From NCBI RefSeq assembly GCF_003325475.1, contig NZ_CP029495.1, positions 3,658,001 through 3,722,000 on the forward strand: DNA of 64,000 nt. The letters are read 5' to 3'. Below the pieces are notes generated by a model, which saw only the letters and a program-made list of their open reading frames with translations, was not told where the DNA came from and did no database searches. A program made the translations under genes and the position numbers. Of the stretch, positions 59,926 through 64,000 are shown piece by piece. Origin of the DNA: Chromobacterium phragmitis (lineage in GTDB: Bacteria > Pseudomonadota > Gammaproteobacteria > Burkholderiales > Chromobacteriaceae). Position 1 is the stretch's first letter. The number at the start of each line of letters is the position of its first letter.

Positions 59926-61428
59926 TCAGCGCAGCGAGATGGTGGTGTGGACCTTGCCCATGCTCGCCTCGTCGTCGAACCAGCGGCTGGTGACGGTCTT
60001 GGTCTGGGTGTAGAAGGCCACCACCTGCTTGCCGTAGGGACCCAAGTCGCCCAGCTTGGACGCGCGGCTGCCGGTGAAGCTGAACAGCGGCACCGGCACC
60101 GGGATCGGCACGTTGATGCCCACCTGGCCGACGTCGATGTCTTCCTGGAACTTGCGCGCCGCCGCGCCGCTCTGGGTGAAGATGGCGGTGCCGTTGCCGT
60201 TGGGGTTGGCGTTGATGATGGCGATGGCTTCGTCCAGCGTGTCGGCGGCCACCAGGCACAGCACCGGGCCGAACACTTCCTGGTCGTAGATGGCCATGCC
60301 CGGCTTCACGCCGGAGAAGATGGTGGGGCCGACGAAGTTGCCGTGCTCGAAGCCGGCGACGGTCGCGCCGCGGCCATCCAGCTCCAGCGTGGCGCCTTGC
60401 TCCACGCCCTTGGCGATCAGGCCTTCCACCCGGTCGCGCGCGGCGCGGGAGATCAGCGGGCCCAGGTCCAGATTGTCCTTGCCGGCGCCCACTTTCAAGC
60501 CTTTGGCCTTGGCCGCCAGATCGGGAATCCAGCTTTGCGCCTCGCCCACCAGCACCGCCACGGTCAAGGCCATGCAGCGCTGGCCGGCCGCGCCGAAGGC
60601 CGCGCCGGTCAGTTGGTTCAGCGCCTGCTCTTTATTGGCGTCCGGCAGCACGATGGCGTGGTTCTTGGCGCCCATCATGCACTGGGCGCGCTTGCCGCTG
60701 AGGGTGGCGCGCTGGTAGACATGGGTGCCCACCTTGGTGGAGCCGACGAAGGACACCGCCTTGATGTCGGGATGGTCGCAGATGGCGTTGACCACGTCGG
60801 CCGCGCCGTGCACCACGTTCAGCACGCCTTTGGGGATGCCGGCCTGCAAGGCCAGCTCCACCAGCCGCATCGTCACCATCGGGTCTTGCTCGGACGGCTT
60901 CAGCACGAAGGTGTTGCCGGTGGCGATGGCCATCGGGAACATCCACAGCGGAATCATGGCCGGGAAGTTGAAGGGGGTGATGCCGGCGCACACGCCCAGC
61001 GGCTGTTGAACGGTGTAGGTATCCACGCCGCCGGCCACGTTTTCCGCGTACTCGCCCAACTGCAGCGTGCCGATATTGGCCGCGTGCTCCACCACTTCCA
61101 GGCCGCGGAACACGTCGCCTTCGGCGTCGGCCAGGGTTTTGCCCTGTTCGGCGGTGAGGATGGCGGCCAGCTCCTTCATGTTTTCGCGGATCAACTGCTG
61201 GTATTTCAGGAAGATGCGGGCGCGGGCGCCGATAGGCGTTTTTTTCCAGGTCTTGAACGCTTCCTTGGCGGCGGCCACGGCGGCGTTGACCTCGTCGGCA
61301 GTGGCCAGCGGCACGCGCGCCAGCACTTCCTGGGTGGCCGGATTGACGATGTCGCGCCATTCCGTGGTTTGGGAATCGACGAATTCGCCGCCTATCAACA
61401 GCTTGACCTTGGGTACCGACTGGCTCAT
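59926..61428 (-). CDS. mmsA: methylmalonate-semialdehyde dehydrogenase (CoA-acylating)
   Basis: This 500-residue aldehyde dehydrogenase converts methylmalonate semialdehyde to propionyl-CoA with NAD and CoA. The catalytic Cys lies in GQRCMALTV, and the MmsA signatures TPFNFPAMIPLWMFP and GSTKVGTHVY are present. It lacks the general-base Glu region of ordinary ALDHs, as the family does. It is the second gene of the operon; its product feeds the methylcitrate cycle. Confidence 0.96.
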   Translation of the reverse strand: MSQSVPKVKLLIGGEFVDSQTTEWRDIVNPATQEVLARVPLATADEVNAAVAAAKEAFKTWKKTPIGARARIFLKYQQLIRENMKELAAILTAEQGKTLADAEGDVFRGLEVVEHAANIGTLQLGEYAENVAGGVDTYTVQQPLGVCAGITPFNFPAMIPLWMFPMAIATGNTFVLKPSEQDPMVTMRLVELALQAGIPKGVLNVVHGAADVVNAICDHPDIKAVSFVGSTKVGTHVYQRATLSGKRAQCMMGAKNHAIVLPDANKEQALNQLTGAAFGAAGQRCMALTVAVLVGEAQSWIPDLAAKAKGLKVGAGKDNLDLGPLISRAARDRVEGLIAKGVEQGATLELDGRGATVAGFEHGNFVGPTIFSGVKPGMAIYDQEVFGPVLCLVAADTLDEAIAIINANPNGNGTAIFTQSGAAARKFQEDIDVGQVGINVPIPVPVPLFSFTGSRASKLGDLGPYGKQVVAFYTQTKTVTSRWFDDEASMGKVHTTISLR

Positions 61429-61465
61429 GGCACTGCCTCCTCTATTTTTGGGCTGATGGCGCTGC

Positions 61466-62314
<849 letters not shown>

Positions 62315-62357
62315 TTGTTTCTCCTGGACTGTTTGCTCTACTTTCGATCACGATAAC

Positions 62358-62373
62358 TTGACGTTTACGTCAA
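62358..62373. promoter_or_regulatory. LiuR-like operator in the divergent catabolic promoter
   Basis: TTGACGT-TT-ACGTCAA is a palindrome with 7-base arms, followed by a further half-site ACGTCAA at 62373-62379. It lies in the 135-base gap between the MerR-family gene and the catabolic operon, 44-59 bases before the latter. The ACGT-centred palindrome is of the kind reported for LiuR, the MerR-type regulator of branched-chain amino-acid catabolism. Confidence 0.65.
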
Positions 62374-62449
62374 CGTCAACAGACAATGCGATAAAAGCGG
62401 GCGACTGTGGCGCGCGTGGCCGCCGCCGGAAATAGAGAGGGACAAACGC

Positions 62450-62857
62450 ATGGGCGAACAGGTTTTCAACATCACAGAACTCGCGCAGGAATTCGACATC
62501 ACCACCCGCGCCATCCGCTTCTACGAGGACCAGGGCCTGCTGGAGCCGGAGCGGGCGGGACAGCGCCGCATCTACAACCGGCGCGACCGCGTGCGGCTGA
62601 TGCTGATTCTGCGCGGCAAGCGCATCGGCCTCTCGCTGCAGGAGATACGCGAGCTGTTCGCGTTGTACGACGCGGCGCGCGACGACGCGCCGCAATTGCA
62701 GGAGTTCATCCGCATCCTGGCGCGCAAGGAGCAGCAGCTCTTGGCGCAGATGGAGGACATCAAGGTGGTGCTGACCGAAATCGGCCAGTTGCGCGGCCAG
62801 TGCGAAAAATCGCTGGGCAAGCGCGCCAACGGCCACAACCAAGCAAAGGAGCTGTGA
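62450..62857 (+). CDS. liuR: MerR-family regulator of branched-chain/short-chain acyl-CoA catabolism (LiuR-like)
   Basis: This 135-residue protein has an N-terminal MerR winged helix (FNITELAQEFDITTRAIRFYEDQG, in pieces; YNRRDRVRLMLILRGKRIG) and a C-terminal coiled coil for dimerisation (ARKEQQLLAQMEDIKVVLTEI). No Cys metal site is seen, so it senses an organic ligand. LiuR proteins repress leucine/isovalerate and related acyl-CoA genes until a branched acyl-CoA accumulates. It is divergent from the valine operon and overlaps the thiolase gene (TGATG). Confidence 0.85.
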   Translation: MGEQVFNITELAQEFDITTRAIRFYEDQGLLEPERAGQRRIYNRRDRVRLMLILRGKRIGLSLQEIRELFALYDAARDDAPQLQEFIRILARKEQQLLAQMEDIKVVLTEIGQLRGQCEKSLGKRANGHNQAKEL

Positions 62858-64000
62858 TGCAGCAACAGGAAATCGTGATCGTGGGCATGGCCCGCACCGC
62901 CATGGGCGGCTTCCAGGGCGCGTTGGCCGGCTTGACCGCCAGCCAGTTGGGCGCGGCAGCCATCCGCGCGGCGGTGGAGCGCGCCGGCGTGGCCGCCGGC
63001 GACGTGGACGAGGTGATCATGGGTTGCGTGCTGCCGGCTGGCCAAGGCCAGGCGCCGGCGCGCCAGGCGGCGCTGGGCGGCGGCTTGCCGCAGGCCACGC
63101 CGTGCACCACCATCAACAAGATGTGCGGCTCCGGCATGAAGGCCATCATGATGGCGCATGACCAGTTGCTGGCCGGCAACGGCGATGTGCTGCTGGCCGG
63201 CGGCATGGAGAGCATGAGCAACGCGCCCTACCTGATGACGAAGGCGCGCGGCGGCCTGCGCCTGGGACACGGCGAGATCAAGGATCACATGTTCCTCGAC
63301 GGCCTGGAGGATGCGTACCAGAAGGGCACGCTGATGGGCGTGTTTGCCGAGCAGTGCGCCGAGAAGTACGGCTTCAGCCGCCAGGACCAGGACGAATTCG
63401 CCATCGCCTCGCTGACCCGCGCGCAGCGGGCGATCCAGGGCGGCTTGTTCAAGGATGAAATCGCGGCGGTGACGGTGCCGGGCCGCGGCGGCGCTACCGT
63501 GGTGGATACCGACGAGCAGCCGCTGAAGGCCAATCTGGACAAGATTCCGACGCTGAAGCCGGCGTTCAAGAAGGACGGCACCGTGACGCCGGCCAACTCC
63601 AGCTCCATTTCCGACGGCGCCGCCGCGCTGGTGTTGATGACGGCGGCCGAAGCGGCTAAGCGCGGCCTGAAGCCCATCGCCCGCGTGGTGGGCCACAGCA
63701 GCTACGCCCATGAGCCGGGCTGGTTCACCACCGCCCCGGTGCACGCCATCGAGAAGCTGCTGGCCAAGACCGGCTGGAAGGCCGGCGAGGTGGACCTGTA
63801 CGAGATCAACGAAGCCTTCGCGGTGGTGACGATGGCGGCGATGCACGACCTGAAGCTGCCGCATGACAAGGTGAATGTGCACGGCGGCGCTTGCGCGCTG
63901 GGCCACCCGATCGGCGCGTCCGGCGCCCGCATCGTGATCTCGCTGCTGTCGGCGCTGAAGCAGCGCGGCGGCAAGCGCGGCGTGGCCAGCCTGTGCATCG
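62857..64000 (+). CDS. acetyl-CoA acyltransferase (thiolase), partial at the window end
   Basis: The first 381 codons of a thiolase of about 393 are present. Acyl-accepting Cys90 lies in NKMCGSGMKA, the active-site NEAF and GHPIGASG His motifs are intact, and the final visible residues RGVASLCI reach the second catalytic Cys. It would cleave 3-ketoacyl-CoA or make acetoacetyl-CoA. The start overlaps the MerR-family stop, so the two are coupled. The gene is cut by the window edge, not broken. Confidence 0.93.
   Translation, partial: MQQQEIVIVGMARTAMGGFQGALAGLTASQLGAAAIRAAVERAGVAAGDVDEVIMGCVLPAGQGQAPARQAALGGGLPQATPCTTINKMCGSGMKAIMMAHDQLLAGNGDVLLAGGMESMSNAPYLMTKARGGLRLGHGEIKDHMFLDGLEDAYQKGTLMGVFAEQCAEKYGFSRQDQDEFAIASLTRAQRAIQGGLFKDEIAAVTVPGRGGATVVDTDEQPLKANLDKIPTLKPAFKKDGTVTPANSSSISDGAAALVLMTAAEAAKRGLKPIARVVGHSSYAHEPGWFTTAPVHAIEKLLAKTGWKAGEVDLYEINEAFAVVTMAAMHDLKLPHDKVNVHGGACALGHPIGASGARIVISLLSALKQRGGKRGVASLCI

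Overview
The window is chromosomal DNA from a GC-rich betaproteobacterium. Gene content and order (rpoE-rseA-rseB-mucD-lepA-lepB-rnc-era-recO-pdxJ-acpS-nagZ, an AcnD/PrpF methylcitrate operon, ccoI-ccoS) point to the Neisseriales, and Chromobacterium or a close relative fits best. That is inferred from remembered family resemblance, not from a search. I see no rRNA, tRNA, CRISPR array, insertion sequence, integrase or prophage gene. Coding density is high and nearly every gene belongs to a known family, so this is mainly core genome.

Layout. 0.3-7.2 kb: a tripartite RND efflux pump (outer-membrane lipoprotein, inner-membrane pump, adaptor) divergent from a LysR regulator across an AT-rich promoter region, arranged like MexT/MexEF-OprN. 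7.1-10 kb: a glyoxalase-fold protein, a peroxiredoxin-glutaredoxin fusion and an orphan dihydrolipoamide-dehydrogenase-like flavoprotein. 10-14.2 kb: an LplT-like MFS transporter, a CNT nucleoside transporter and a chemoreceptor without a periplasmic sensor domain. 14.2-18 kb: cbb3 oxidase maturation genes ccoI-ccoS and a quinone oxidoreductase. 18-29.6 kb: mixed metabolism and transport, including a BamE-like orphan, purL, glnB, a LysE exporter, yajQ, a serine/threonine dehydratase, a dapA-type gene, an LprI-like protein, a DMT transporter, a zinc alcohol dehydrogenase and a cupin.

29.7-36.3 kb: the methylcitrate (propionate) operon prpB-prpC-(glycolipid-binding-like gene)-acnD-prpF, with a visible sigma70-type promoter and an operator-like palindrome but no adjacent regulator. 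36.5-40.5 kb: the envelope-stress operon rpoE-rseA-rseB, with a sigmaE-type autoregulatory promoter and a terminator, then the periplasmic protease mucD and a small glutaredoxin-like gene. 40.6-49.2 kb: a tightly overlapped housekeeping run from lepA to nagZ and an unknown membrane protein. 49.2-53 kb: small accessory genes and rsgA, including one AT-richer unknown gene and a candidate 12-residue leader ORF. 53-55.6 kb: a secreted S9 peptidase.

55.7-64 kb: a valine/isobutyrate catabolic cluster (mmsB, 3-hydroxyisobutyryl-CoA hydrolase, enoyl-CoA hydratase, acyl-CoA dehydrogenase, mmsA, 3-hydroxyacyl-CoA dehydrogenase) divergent from a LiuR-like MerR regulator and a thiolase cut by the window end. 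A TTGACGT/ACGTCAA palindrome sits between the two arms. Valine degradation ends in propionyl-CoA, which the prp operon 20 kb away consumes, so the two operons form one metabolic route.

I did not find a clearly new multi-gene system. The observations most worth a second look are regulatory: a 9-bp-arm inverted repeat on the translation start of the chemoreceptor, the short ORF ahead of rsgA, the prp operator, a terminator-like hairpin directly before lepA, and the possible redox pairing of the Prx-Grx fusion with an orphan flavoprotein.
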